DNA of 37,879 bases from Thermoplasmata archaeon (GTDB lineage: Archaea; Thermoplasmatota; Thermoplasmata; UBA10834), in contig JAJYIS010000006.1 of the NCBI GenBank assembly GCA_021789945.1, positions 1 to 37,879 on the forward strand, in the 5' to 3' direction. Below the pieces are notes generated by a model that was not told where the DNA came from, made no database searches, and saw only the letters and a list, made by a program, of their open reading frames with translations. A program made the position numbers and the translations under genes. Of the stretch, positions 22,436-33,267 are shown piece by piece (positions within the stretch are counted from its first letter, which is position 1; the number at the start of each line of letters is the position of its first letter).

Positions 22436-23413
22436 CTATTGATCCTGAGTGGAGTACCAGGACAGTTTCGATTTCTTCAGGTGCTCCTTGACTGCTATCT
22501 TGGCCGCCGCCCGGACCGCTTCCTCGCTCGAATGCGCGGGCGCCCATCCGAGCTTCTTCATCTTCTTGCCAGACAGCAGGAACACGGGCACATCCCCGGC
22601 CCATCCGCTCTCGCCGCCGGTGTACTTTGTCTTCACGCCCTTGAGATGGGTCTCATCGATGAGTATCTTCACGATGTCCTTGACGCTCGTCTGGTCCTCC
22701 GCGCAGAGGTTGAAGTAGTTCAATCTGTCCCTAGCGTTCCTTAGCCCGAAGACCATCCCGTCCACGCACTCCTCAACGAGCATGTACGATTTCCTCTGCT
22801 TTCCGTTCCCGAGGACTTCGAGCCTTCTCGGATTCTTGTTGAGCTTCGCGACAAGGTCGTAGAGTATCCCGTGCGTGCTCCTATGGCCCACCACGTTCGC
22901 GAAGCGGTATATCCAGGCCTTAATCCCATACAATTCGGAGTATGCGGAGATTAGCCCTTCGCACGCGAGCTTCGAGGCGCCATAGAGCGATATCGGCAGA
23001 AGCGGCCCGTAGTCCTCTGGCGTCGGCAGAGTCTCGGCCCTTCCGTAGATGGTCGAGGTCGACGAGAACACAAAGTTCTTGATGTCGGTCCTCCGGGCGC
23101 ATTCCAGCGTGTTGTAGGTGGCGATCGTGTTCTGCTCCAGGTCCACCATCGTCGATGCGGTCCCCTTTCTGATGTCGGGGTTCGCGGCCAGGTGCCAGAC
23201 GGTGTCGTGGCCGCGCATTTCCTTGGCAAGGGTCTTCACGTCGAGGAGGTCGGCCTTCACGAATTTGAAGTACTCGTTGCTGAAATGGTGCGAAATGAAC
23301 TCCTCTTTTCCCGTGCTTAGATTGTCGTAGACTGTGACGCCGTTCCTTGGAGCCAGTCTGTCGACCACGAAGCTCCCGATGAACCCCGCACCGCCGGTCA
23401 CGAAATGCTGCAT
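22436..23413 (-). CDS. NAD-dependent nucleotide-sugar epimerase/dehydratase (UDP-glucose 4-epimerase-like)
   Basis: This is an extended SDR protein of 325 residues from ATG 23413. That start has GGGAG nine bases upstream; a TTG at 23422 would add three residues. The Rossmann motif is TGGAGFIGS at the N-terminus, the NAD-site block is WHLAANPDI, and the catalytic Ser/Thr and Tyr-x3-Lys are in FSSTSTIYG and YGASK. These fit GalE-like 4-epimerases. It would interconvert UDP-sugars in the cytoplasm for glycan assembly. It is the first gene of the surface-glycan region. The precise substrate is not shown by the sequence. Confidence 0.88.
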   Translation of the reverse strand: MQHFVTGGAGFIGSFVVDRLAPRNGVTVYDNLSTGKEEFISHHFSNEYFKFVKADLLDVKTLAKEMRGHDTVWHLAANPDIRKGTASTMVDLEQNTIATYNTLECARRTDIKNFVFSSTSTIYGRAETLPTPEDYGPLLPISLYGASKLACEGLISAYSELYGIKAWIYRFANVVGHRSTHGILYDLVAKLNKNPRRLEVLGNGKQRKSYMLVEECVDGMVFGLRNARDRLNYFNLCAEDQTSVKDIVKILIDETHLKGVKTKYTGGESGWAGDVPVFLLSGKKMKKLGWAPAHSSEEAVRAAAKIAVKEHLKKSKLSWYSTQDQ

Positions 23414-23436
23414 TTTCCGCAACTCCCTTTATCGCT

Positions 23437-23462
23437 GGCGGCCACCAAATCTCCTGGCCGCC
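23437..23462. promoter_or_regulatory. Perfect 8-bp inverted repeat in the epimerase leader
   Basis: GGCGGCCA (23437-23444) and TGGCCGCC (23455-23462) pair perfectly around ten bases. On the minus strand a CTTTTTTAGG box lies just before it (about 23461-23470). The dyad would therefore cover the transcription start or form a leader hairpin of the epimerase mRNA. It could be an operator. Confidence 0.4.
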
Positions 23463-23529
23463 TAAAAAAGCTTCTTGGGCCGTGCGGATGGCCCGCGAGT
23501 GCCCTCCCGTCCCGTCTAGTCCGCTGTTT

Positions 23530-23575
23530 CATACAGAAATGTATTATACGCATAAGTATTATACTTAAGTGTATG
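23530..23575. promoter_or_regulatory. AT-rich nested repeats between divergent epimerase and ATPase genes
   Basis: GTATTATAC occurs twice (23541-23549 and 23556-23564), offset by 15 bp, inside an outer inverted pair CATAC (23530-23534) and GTATG (23571-23575). The second core extends to AAGTATTATACTT, a near-perfect palindrome. The element also supplies a TATA-like box for the rightward ATPase gene, so a regulator bound here would affect its transcription. Confidence 0.5.
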
Positions 23576-23630
23576 AAGGGGCGCCGGGCCGGCCTTGCCC
23601 CGGGACGAGCGCCCCGGAAAGGTGCAGAGG

Positions 23631-24740
23631 ATGGAGAACCCGTTCAGATATGGCTCGGTGGTGACCGGGCAGGATTTCGTCGACAGGGACAAGGAGCTGG
23701 AGCTCCTGGCCAAGGAGCTGCGGAGCGGACAGAGGATCCTGCTCTTCTCGAACAGGAGGATGGGGAAGTCGTCCCTCCTGAAGGAGCTGGCAAGGAGGTA
23801 CAAGAAGGAATTCATATTCGCTCATGTGGACCTGTACGGGGTGGCGACCAGGAACAAGTTCCTCGAGCAGCTGGTAGGGGAGGTCTCCAGGGCCGGCTAC
23901 ACCACTCCGGAAAAGGTCGTGTCGGCCCTCGCCGAGTACATCAAGGGCGTGCGGTTCAGGGTGGTGATCACCCGCAGCGGGCATGTGGGCATCGAGCTGG
24001 ACCAGGCGGATGTCAGGGACAACGAGCTGGCCGAGGTCATCGACTTCCCTGAGAAGGTCGCCAAGAAGCGTGGGAAGCGCGTGGTCGTGATACTGGACGA
24101 GTTCCAGGAGGTGCTGGCGATCGGCGGGGTCCCGCTCGTGAAGACGATGCGCTCAAGGATGCAGTACCACGCTCATGCCACCTACATATTCTCCGGGAGC
24201 AAGCGGAACCTCCTGAGGCAGCTATTCCTCGAGAAGGAGGGCGCCTTCTACAAGTCCGTCCGGCCGATCGAGCTCGGGCCGATCTCGAGGTCCGCCTTCC
24301 AGGACTTCATAGCCGACAGGTTCAAGGCCGCCGGGGGGCACATCGACCTGAAGCTGGCCAAGCGGATACTCGACGCGAGCGAGGGCTATCCGTACTACGC
24401 CCAGCAGATCGCCCACGAGCTGTTCGACATGACGAGGTCACCGACCTCGGCCGAGGAGGTCGAGGACGCCATCGCGGTCGCGGTCGAGCACCAGATGCCT
24501 GCCTTCCTGGTGCTCTGGGATTCCATCAGGAGTCCGCTCCAGCGGAGCTATCTCCTGGCAGTGGCGTCCGAGCCTCGCGTCCCCCACGGCACGGTCTTCA
24601 TCGAGAAGCACAGGCTGAGGTCTTACTCACACATCCAGCGGATCGAGAAGCAGCTCGAGGCCCGGGGCCTCATCGAGTCCGGCGAGATAGTCGACCCCAT
24701 GTTCGCTCTTTGGCTCAGGGGCCTCAGGAGGGCTCCCTGA
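23631..24740 (+). CDS. Archaeal-type P-loop ATPase (PF01637-like) with C-terminal winged helix
   Basis: This 369-residue protein starts at ATG 23631 with the family-typical opening MENPFRYGSVV and DFVDRDKELELL. An AAAGGTG site lies nine bases upstream; a longer in-frame start at 23595 is less likely. Walker A is SNRRMGKSSLL (about 39-49), Walker B is VVVILDEFQEV (about 150-160), and sensor-like SGSKRNLL follows. The end (about 290-369) looks like a winged helix domain with HIQRIEKQLEARGLI. This is the STAND-like ATPase group expanded in archaea, whose cellular role is mostly unknown; some members lie near mobile elements. It is divergent from the epimerase gene and has its own promoter region. 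Confidence 0.87.
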   Translation: MENPFRYGSVVTGQDFVDRDKELELLAKELRSGQRILLFSNRRMGKSSLLKELARRYKKEFIFAHVDLYGVATRNKFLEQLVGEVSRAGYTTPEKVVSALAEYIKGVRFRVVITRSGHVGIELDQADVRDNELAEVIDFPEKVAKKRGKRVVVILDEFQEVLAIGGVPLVKTMRSRMQYHAHATYIFSGSKRNLLRQLFLEKEGAFYKSVRPIELGPISRSAFQDFIADRFKAAGGHIDLKLAKRILDASEGYPYYAQQIAHELFDMTRSPTSAEEVEDAIAVAVEHQMPAFLVLWDSIRSPLQRSYLLAVASEPRVPHGTVFIEKHRLRSYSHIQRIEKQLEARGLIESGEIVDPMFALWLRGLRRAP

Positions 24741-24818
24741 GCTCATACGGGCGCCTATGTCCTCTATTTGACCCCATCTCAATACGGTTATCTTCTCCGA
24801 TGCTCATGCGGAACGACT

Positions 24819-25901
24819 ATGCTCGTCTCCGTGGTCGTCGGGACCCGCCCAGAGATCATCAAGATGGCCTCTGTGTTCTTCGCCCTCAAGAAGGCGAAGT
24901 TCCAGGTCAGGCTGGTGCACTCTGGCCAGCACTACGACTACAAGATGTCGAAGGTGTTCTTCGAGGAGCTCGAGCTTCCGGAGCCCGACTCGTTCCTCAG
25001 CGTCGGCTCGGGCCCGCCCGGCCAGCAGACCGGAGATGCCCTCGCCAAGTTCGAGAAGGAGTTCGCGGACCCGAGGCCTGACTGCGTGCTCGTCGAGGGG
25101 GACACCAACACCGTCCTCGCGGGGGCCCTCGCCGCGATGAAGAGGCACATCAAGGTGGGGCATGTGGAGGCGGGCTTGAGGAGCTACGACCTCAGGATGC
25201 CCGAGGAGCTGAACAGGAGGCTCGCGGACCACGCGTCGGACTACCTGTTCGCGCCCACGGACGACTCGGTCAAGATCCTGAAGGGCGAGAGCGTCTGGGG
25301 GAAGATCTTCAGGACGGGGAACACGGTGATCGACGCCACCATCCGATATCTCCCGAAGGCCGAGAAGACATCGAGCGTGATGTGGGACGTCCCCTGGAAG
25401 AATTACGCGCTCGCGACGCTCCACCGGGCTGAGAACGTGGACAACCCGGAGGTGCTCCAGCAGATGGTGGAGATCCTCCATGGATGCCCAATCCCGGTCG
25501 TGCTGCCCCTGCATCCGAGGACCGACCTCAGGCTCAGGGAGTACGACCTCAAGGACAGGGTGGAGCGCTCCAAGAACATCAAGCTCCTCCCTCCGGCGGG
25601 TTACCTGGACATGCTGCTCCTGATGAGGAACTCCAACTTCGTCCTGACGGACTCCGGCGGCATCCAGGAGGAGGCCACCTCGCCCGTCATGAAGCGGAAG
25701 GTCTTCGTCATGAGGAAGAGCACCGAGCGCCCCGAGGCCGTCCGGGCAGGCTACTGCAAGGTCGTGGGCACCAGGTCGAAGGCCGTCCTGCGGGAGCTGC
25801 GGAGGTTCGCGGACGACCCGAAGACGTCGTTCAAGCCCTGTCCCTACGGCAGGGGCGATTCCGGCGAGAGGATAGCCAGGATACTCAGAAGGGAGCTCTA
25901 G
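24819..25901 (+). CDS. wecB: UDP-N-acetylglucosamine 2-epimerase
   Basis: The protein has 360 residues from ATG 24819; the family begins with the conserved GTRPEIIKM seen eight residues in. A TTG at 24768 would add 17 residues unlike the family. Other hallmark blocks are HSGQHYDYKMS, VEGDTNTVLAG, HVEAGLRSYD, PEELNRRLADH, LHRAENVDNP, PLHPRTDLRL and LTDSGGIQEEAT. The enzyme converts UDP-GlcNAc to UDP-ManNAc, a precursor of surface glycans and, in archaea, of N-linked glycan sugars. The usual partner, UDP-ManNAc dehydrogenase WecC, is not in the window. It follows the ATPase gene by 78 bases and is probably transcribed separately. Confidence 0.93.
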   Translation: MLVSVVVGTRPEIIKMASVFFALKKAKFQVRLVHSGQHYDYKMSKVFFEELELPEPDSFLSVGSGPPGQQTGDALAKFEKEFADPRPDCVLVEGDTNTVLAGALAAMKRHIKVGHVEAGLRSYDLRMPEELNRRLADHASDYLFAPTDDSVKILKGESVWGKIFRTGNTVIDATIRYLPKAEKTSSVMWDVPWKNYALATLHRAENVDNPEVLQQMVEILHGCPIPVVLPLHPRTDLRLREYDLKDRVERSKNIKLLPPAGYLDMLLLMRNSNFVLTDSGGIQEEATSPVMKRKVFVMRKSTERPEAVRAGYCKVVGTRSKAVLRELRRFADDPKTSFKPCPYGRGDSGERIARILRREL

Positions 25902-25966
25902 GCGGGCCAGATGTTCGGCAAATTCTCATATAGTGTCCACATGGTTAGGTCGGTGCGATAGGAGCC

Positions 25967-26452
25967 GTGGAGCCCATGCCCAACAAGATCAAGAAATGGT
26001 CGATGCTGCAGATATGGCGGATGCAGCAGATCGCCCAACTGGCCTCCCTCGTGCTGCTGGCCATGAACCTGTCCGTCCTCATATGGGAGCGCGTGAAGTG
26101 GAGGGACCCGTTCTTGGGGAACTCCATCACAGGCATCGGGTTTATCATGCTAATGCTTGTCGCTGTCATCTGGGGCGTTGCGATAATCTGGGACCTGCGG
26201 CTCAAGATGTGGAGGGAGCAGCAGACGGTCGTCGTTGAGAAGAACCCGTACACGAAGGAGAAGATGACCGCGAAGGAGATTGTCATCTATGAGAAGCTCT
26301 GGCTTCCTATCCTCGAGAGGCTCGGCAAGGACGACCCCAAGTTCTTGGAATCCGCTCGTGCGCTGAAGATTTGGCTCGACAAGGAGTTGGAGAGGGACCA
26401 CGTCCTTGCCCACGATGTCGATGAGCTCTATGGCCACATCGAGATGAAGTGA
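25967..26452 (+). CDS. Small protein with two membrane helices, unrecognised
   Basis: This 161-residue protein has two membrane segments (about 22-42 and 55-77). A charged cytoplasmic-type half follows (VVVEKNPYTKEKMTAKEIVI, then LERLGKDDPKFLESARALKI) that ends in EMK. No family is recognised. The start may be GTG 25967 or ATG 25976. A CATATAGTG box near 25928-25936 is a plausible TATA element. It sits between nucleotide-sugar and glycosyltransferase genes on the same strand, so a membrane-associated role in glycan assembly is possible but not shown. Confidence 0.65.
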   Translation: MEPMPNKIKKWSMLQIWRMQQIAQLASLVLLAMNLSVLIWERVKWRDPFLGNSITGIGFIMLMLVAVIWGVAIIWDLRLKMWREQQTVVVEKNPYTKEKMTAKEIVIYEKLWLPILERLGKDDPKFLESARALKIWLDKELERDHVLAHDVDELYGHIEMK

Positions 26453-26464
26453 CCGGGGCCGGCC

Positions 26465-26482
26465 GTCCACGGAGCCGTGGAC
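26465..26482. promoter_or_regulatory. Perfect 8-bp inverted repeat directly before a TATA box
   Basis: GTCCACGG and CCGTGGAC flank two bases. The repeat starts 13 bases after the previous stop codon and ends four bases before the TATA box of the glycosyltransferase gene. It may be a 3' hairpin of the upstream mRNA or an operator over the BRE site. Confidence 0.45.
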
Positions 26483-26485
26483 AGC

Positions 26486-26493
26486 TTATATAC
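26486..26493 (+). promoter_or_regulatory. TATA box for a leaderless glycosyltransferase mRNA
   Basis: TTATATAC is centred about 27 bases before ATG 26517 and no ribosome binding site is seen. Transcription would start at about the A of the start codon. Confidence 0.65.
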
Positions 26494-26516
26494 CCGCCTG
26501 TCCAATCCTTGGCCAC

Positions 26517-27425
26517 ATGCCTCTGACCATCTGCGTCGTCATCGTCACCAAGGACAGAAAGGACGATGTGATGCGTCTCACGGGCTCGTTGTCGAGGCAG
26601 ACCCGGGCTCCCGACAAGATGGTCTTGGTCGACTCCTCGGACGACCCCGTCACGAAGGATCCCATATGCGACTTGCTGAAGTGCGACCGCGGGCGGGTCG
26701 AGATCATACCCGGCAAGTGCACTCTGCCTGAAGGCCGCAACAGGGGCCTCGACGCGGCCGATTGCGACCTCGTATCCTTCATCGACGATGACACCGTGCT
26801 CGAACGGGACTACTTCGACGTCGTCGCGAGGTTCTTCGAGGCCGATGACAAGCGTGCGGTCGCCGGTGTGGAGGGCGAGATCACCAACCTTCCGGTGGGG
26901 AGGCTGGGCCGAGAGTCCGCGATCCATGCTCTCAACGCGATGTTCTTCCTGTCATATCCCGGCAGAGGCATGTTCAGGCTCTCCGGGACCTCGAGGCCGC
27001 TTCAGCGGTCGTCCGGTCCGGCAGCTGTCAGCGTCTTGAGCGGCGCGAACATGACCTTCAGACGGGATGTCCTGATGCGGTTCAGGTTCGACGAGGGCCT
27101 CAGGGGCGGGAGGTTCAGGGAGGACCTGGATGTCTCCGCCAGGCTGTCGAAGGAGTTCATGCTGTACCATCTTCCCAGAGCCCGGCTGGAGCATCTCGTG
27201 ACACAGAGCGCGAGGCCGACCTCGACAGCAGCGGTCGTGTCCGACCTGAGGAACCAGCGAAGGTTGTTCCAGAAGAACTTCGACACCGGCCCCAAGAGCC
27301 GGCTGGCATTCAGGATATCGGTCCTGGGACTCTTCCTGCATCTGTTCGTGGACCGCCATGTAGACGCCATCGGGCCATTCTTGAAGGAGCTTTCCGAAGG
27401 GGATCGCGGGCCGTCCGGCCACTAG
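26517..27425 (+). CDS. Family 2 glycosyltransferase
   Basis: This 302-residue protein has a GT-A fold. The N-terminal strand is ICVVIVTKDRKDD, the donor-site block is MVLVDSSDDP, and the DxD-type metal site is FIDDDTVLE (about 88-92). The acceptor-site region has SGANMTFRRDVL and the acidic catalytic-base candidate FREDLDVSARL. A hydrophobic patch near the C-terminus (LAFRISVLGLFLHLFV) may touch the membrane. It should transfer a sugar from a nucleotide donor onto a lipid-linked or protein-linked glycan on the cytoplasmic side. The donor sugar cannot be told. It has its own TATA box and no leader. Confidence 0.88.
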   Translation: MPLTICVVIVTKDRKDDVMRLTGSLSRQTRAPDKMVLVDSSDDPVTKDPICDLLKCDRGRVEIIPGKCTLPEGRNRGLDAADCDLVSFIDDDTVLERDYFDVVARFFEADDKRAVAGVEGEITNLPVGRLGRESAIHALNAMFFLSYPGRGMFRLSGTSRPLQRSSGPAAVSVLSGANMTFRRDVLMRFRFDEGLRGGRFREDLDVSARLSKEFMLYHLPRARLEHLVTQSARPTSTAAVVSDLRNQRRLFQKNFDTGPKSRLAFRISVLGLFLHLFVDRHVDAIGPFLKELSEGDRGPSGH

Positions 27426-27504
27426 GCGCCTCGGTCCTTGGGGGTCCGATGGACTTCCAAAGTCCTCGGCCCGGCTGTCTCCGCTCGGGCCGACCGTGAA
27501 GCCA

Positions 27505-27512
27505 TTAAATAT
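27505..27512 (+). promoter_or_regulatory. TATA box for a leaderless CgeB-like gene
   Basis: TTAAATAT is centred 27 bases before ATG 27535. This supports ATG 27535 as the true start and makes the in-frame ATG at 27496 unlikely, because 27496 lies upstream of the box. Confidence 0.65.
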
Positions 27513-27534
27513 CGACACGGCATCACTTCATACG

Positions 27535-28707
27535 ATGCCGGAGCGATTGCGCATCGTCTTCTCGAGCCACCCTGCGGAGTGGGTGGATAGGAACATGGTC
27601 GACACCCTCCGTGAGATGAACGTCGACCTGTCCGTCTATGATTGGAGGGAGGGCTACGATTTCTACAGCCCCGAATGGCAGTCTTCCCAGAGGAAGAGGA
27701 TGAACCAGGGCCTGCTCAAGTTCGTCGAGGACAGGTCACGGAAGGCCCCCGTGGACCTCCTGATCACGTACTTCTGGCGGCACCACACGGACGGCAAGGT
27801 GATCGACAAGATCAGGGACATGGGCGTGCGCTGCGTCAACTTCGGGTGCAACAACCTGCATCAGTTCCATCTCGTGAAGCCGCTCATTGGCCACTATGAC
27901 TATCATTGGGTGACCGAGAGGGACGCGGTCAAGCTCTTCACGGACGCTGGAGGGGCGGCAGTCAGGGTCCAGATGGGCGCGAACCCGAAGTACTACTTCC
28001 CCGTGGACACGGCGAAGATCTACGACATGTCCTTCACGGGCTCGTGCTACGGCGAGCGGTCCGACGTGTTCGACAAGGTCGCCAGGGCGGGCATCGCCTT
28101 CCACGTCTTCGGCTTCAGGTGGGGCTCGAAGCGCTCGTTCCACAGGATAATCGGCGAGCAGCTGATCCCCTGGAGGGTCCTCTACAAGTACGAGGGGGCC
28201 GGACTCGAGGCGGGCAGGGAGGAGCTCATCAGACAGGTCCTCGAGACCGAGCATCTAGTGAGAAGGCTGGGCGGGATCGGGTTCGAGAAGTGGCCGGCGC
28301 ACCATCCCGAATTCCTGCCGCTGCTGCACGGCCCCATCCCCTTCAAGGACATGGTCCGCCTGTTCTCCGAGAGCAGGATATCCATGAACTTCTCGGCGTG
28401 CGGGAACCCGTCCGACATGCGCAAGGGCCGGCTGGTGCAGGTCAAGCTCAGGGACTTCGAGGCCCCCATGAGCGGCGCCGTGCTGTTCACGGAGTACCAG
28501 GACGAGCTCAAGGAGTTCTACGAGATCGACAAGGAGATCGTCTGCTATCACGATGTCCCGGACCTGATCGAGAAGGCAAAGCGCCTGCTGGCGGAGCCGG
28601 ATGAGGCCGCCAGGATCGGGGCAGCGGCCCGTGCACGGTCGCTCAGGGACCACACTTGGCAGAACCGGTTCCAGGAGCTGTTCTCGAAGCTGAAGCTGCG
28701 CGCCTGA
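27535..28707 (+). CDS. CgeB-like GT-B glycosyltransferase
   Basis: The protein has 390 residues from the ATG that follows a TATA box at leaderless distance. The N-terminal half has a Rossmann-like layout (LRIVFSSHPAEWVDRNMV, VDLLITYFWRHHTDGK, YDYHWVTERDAV). The middle strand DMSFTGSCYGERSDVFDKVA and the C-terminal part GRLVQVKLRDFEAPMSGAVL, with a closing LRDHTWQNRFQEL, match the CgeB/Glyco_trans_1_2 type C-terminal domain. These are cytoplasmic GT-B transferases for surface glycans. It converges on the methyltransferase gene, with ten bases between the stops. The substrate is unknown. Confidence 0.8.
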   Translation: MPERLRIVFSSHPAEWVDRNMVDTLREMNVDLSVYDWREGYDFYSPEWQSSQRKRMNQGLLKFVEDRSRKAPVDLLITYFWRHHTDGKVIDKIRDMGVRCVNFGCNNLHQFHLVKPLIGHYDYHWVTERDAVKLFTDAGGAAVRVQMGANPKYYFPVDTAKIYDMSFTGSCYGERSDVFDKVARAGIAFHVFGFRWGSKRSFHRIIGEQLIPWRVLYKYEGAGLEAGREELIRQVLETEHLVRRLGGIGFEKWPAHHPEFLPLLHGPIPFKDMVRLFSESRISMNFSACGNPSDMRKGRLVQVKLRDFEAPMSGAVLFTEYQDELKEFYEIDKEIVCYHDVPDLIEKAKRLLAEPDEAARIGAAARARSLRDHTWQNRFQELFSKLKLRA

Positions 28708-28717
28708 AGGATTCGCC

Positions 28718-29548
28718 TCAGACCTCGCCCGCACGCTGGGTCGATATCGCGGAATACACCACCGTGTACGCTATCCGGGGAAACCCGGCGCCAAGCCTGG
28801 AGAATGTCCAGTCGTAGACCTCGCCCTTCCCCAGGTAGGTGAACGGCCCCCTGAGGTAGGGGAGCGCGATGGTCTGCCCCCGGGTCCTCGTGACCTCGAA
28901 CCCCTTCGACGAGAGTAGGCTTACCATCTGGTCATGCGTGAACTCGCGAACATGATAGATGTTGCCTGCCCAGATCCTCGGCGGGATGGGAACCCCCAGG
29001 AACGTCTTCTTCAGGCGGTTGGTGAAGTGGGCGGGGTTGGGGGACGACATAACGAGCGAGCCTCCGGCCTTCAAGACCCTCCTGCATTCGTCAAGGAACC
29101 TTCCCGGCTCCGCCAGATGCTCGATTACCTCGAATGCTGTGATCGCGTCCACGCTGCCGCCGGCCAGGGGGATGGCGGTCGCGTCCCCGACCATGTATTC
29201 CGGACCTGGGTGAGACCTTCTCGCGAAGGCGGCGGCCGAAGGCGAGATGTCCAGGGCCACGACCTTCGACTTCGAGGAGAGCATCGCAGAACCGTAGCCC
29301 GTCCCGCAGCCGATGTCGAGCACGGTTCCGCGGTCGGCCCTCGCGACCTCGGAGTATCTCGAGATGTGCTCGAAGCGCACGAGGAACTTGCCCCGCAAGG
29401 AACAGTCATCCCTCTCCCCCACGAGGCCACGGTCCCCGTCGGGGACCTCGCATTGAGATTCCGAAGGCCCTTCGGCCCAACTCAGTGCGACATCCTCCGG
29501 GAGCAGCTCCTTGATCCTCCTGTCGCCGAAGCGATGGTCGTCCTTCAC
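28718..29548 (-). CDS. Class I SAM-dependent methyltransferase (Methyltransf_11 type)
   Basis: This 276-residue protein has motif I VLDIGCGTGYGSAML (about 76-90), the acidic ribose contact VVALDISPSA, motif II DAITAFEVIEHL and motif III VLKAGGSLVMSSPNP. The C-terminal part (REFTHDQMVSLLSSKGFEV) is usual for small-molecule or sugar methyltransferases. Among glycosyltransferase genes it most likely methylates a sugar or glycan intermediate. The start is a GTG with no ribosome binding site; a TATA-like GATTAATAG on the minus strand (29572-29580) lies 28 bases upstream, so the mRNA looks leaderless. It is divergent from the next glycosyltransferase. Confidence 0.87.
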   Translation of the reverse strand: MKDDHRFGDRRIKELLPEDVALSWAEGPSESQCEVPDGDRGLVGERDDCSLRGKFLVRFEHISRYSEVARADRGTVLDIGCGTGYGSAMLSSKSKVVALDISPSAAAFARRSHPGPEYMVGDATAIPLAGGSVDAITAFEVIEHLAEPGRFLDECRRVLKAGGSLVMSSPNPAHFTNRLKKTFLGVPIPPRIWAGNIYHVREFTHDQMVSLLSSKGFEVTRTRGQTIALPYLRGPFTYLGKGEVYDWTFSRLGAGFPRIAYTVVYSAISTQRAGEV

Positions 29549-29571
29549 GGCCCGGCATTATGTGGTGGGCT

Positions 29572-29610
29572 CTATTAATCCTGATGTCTGGGCCCGGATG
29601 GATTAAAATA
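29572..29610. promoter_or_regulatory. Divergent leaderless promoters
   Basis: Two TATA boxes stand back to back: GATTAATAG on the minus strand (29572-29580) serves the methyltransferase GTG 29548, and TTAAAATA on the plus strand (29603-29610) serves the glycosyltransferase GTG 29629. Both are about 22-28 bases from their start codons. Only about 22 bases separate the boxes. Confidence 0.6.
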
Positions 29611-29628
29611 CTCATAGAGGGCATCATC

Positions 29629-30603
29629 GTGCGCCATGGATGTTCTGAAGGGCAGGACCGGCACAGCCAGCATCAGGCGGGGATTCGCCTGATCGCCGCC
29701 CCGAAGGTAGTTGTCGTGGTCCTGAACTGGAATGGCAGGGCAGACACGGCCGAATGCCTCGAGTCATTGAAGCTCGTCAAGTATCCGAACCTCGAGGTGA
29801 TCGTCGTGGACAACGGCTCGACGGACGGCTCGGTCGAGGTCTTTCGGAAGGACTACCCGACGATCGACATCATCGAGACCGGGAGGAACCTCGGGTATTC
29901 CGGTGGGAACAACGCCGGCATCCACCGGGCATTGGACAGGGGCGCCGACTTCACACTCATATTGAACAACGACGCCGTGGTCTCCCCTTCCCTAATCGAG
30001 GACCTGACCGCCGCCGCTGGGGCGAACCCCGAAATTGGCGTCTGCGGCCCGACCGTGTACGACTACGGCACTGAAGCCCGAGTCCAGGCGACCGGGGGCA
30101 TGATAGACTGGAACAGGGGCCAGCTACGCGGAATGCCTCCGGGCGGCCCAGAACCATCGTCCGCTGGCAGGACCATCGACGTCGATATCGTCCACGGTTG
30201 CTGCCTTCTCGTCAGGAAGGAGGTGGTGAAGGCGATAGGCGGCTTCGACCAGGGCTTCTTCTCTCACTGGGACGAGATCGACTACTGCGTCAGGGCCAAG
30301 AGGGCGGGGTTCAGGGTCGTATGGGCGGAGAACTCCAAGGTCTGGCACAAGAAGGGCGCCGCAAGGGCGAAGGTGTCCGGGTTCTCGGAGTACTTCAACA
30401 GCAGGAATCGCATACTGTTCATGAGAAAGCATGCGAGCAGGAGCCAGCTCTTCAGGTTCGTCATGTACTACTTCGCCTTCGAGTTCTGGCAGATCGAGGC
30501 CTTCTACATGCGCAGGTTCAAGGACGTCCGGAGATGCACCTCCCAGCTCAGGGGCAGCATCGACGGGCTTCTGGGACGGACGGGCCCAGGGCCCTGGGCG
30601 TGA
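29629..30603 (+). CDS. Family 2 glycosyltransferase, rhamnosyltransferase-like
   Basis: The protein has 324 residues from GTG 29629; an in-frame ATG at 29560 lies upstream of the predicted TATA box and would add an odd hydrophobic stretch. Blocks of the WcaE/RfbN-like GT2 group are present: VVVVLNWNGRADT, VIVVDNGSTDGS, NLGYSGGNNAGI, the metal-site LILNNDAVV (about 110-118), and DIVHGCCLLVRKEV. The conserved GGFDQGFFSHWDEIDYC follows. The C-terminus has an aromatic, possibly membrane-associated stretch (FRFVMYYFAFEFWQIEAFYM). It would add a deoxyhexose or hexose to a growing glycan. A GDP-deoxysugar gene pair follows 50 bases later and could supply its donor. Confidence 0.88.
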   Translation: MRHGCSEGQDRHSQHQAGIRLIAAPKVVVVVLNWNGRADTAECLESLKLVKYPNLEVIVVDNGSTDGSVEVFRKDYPTIDIIETGRNLGYSGGNNAGIHRALDRGADFTLILNNDAVVSPSLIEDLTAAAGANPEIGVCGPTVYDYGTEARVQATGGMIDWNRGQLRGMPPGGPEPSSAGRTIDVDIVHGCCLLVRKEVVKAIGGFDQGFFSHWDEIDYCVRAKRAGFRVVWAENSKVWHKKGAARAKVSGFSEYFNSRNRILFMRKHASRSQLFRFVMYYFAFEFWQIEAFYMRRFKDVRRCTSQLRGSIDGLLGRTGPGPWA

Positions 30604-30686
30604 GGCGAGCTGGACGGCATCTCCCGGACTTCGAGATGGCGCAGTCTTAAGATATGGCTGGATTCTTACCGTCACGCAAGGACGAG

Positions 30687-33260
<2,574 letters not shown>

Positions 33261-33267
33261 CGGCCTC

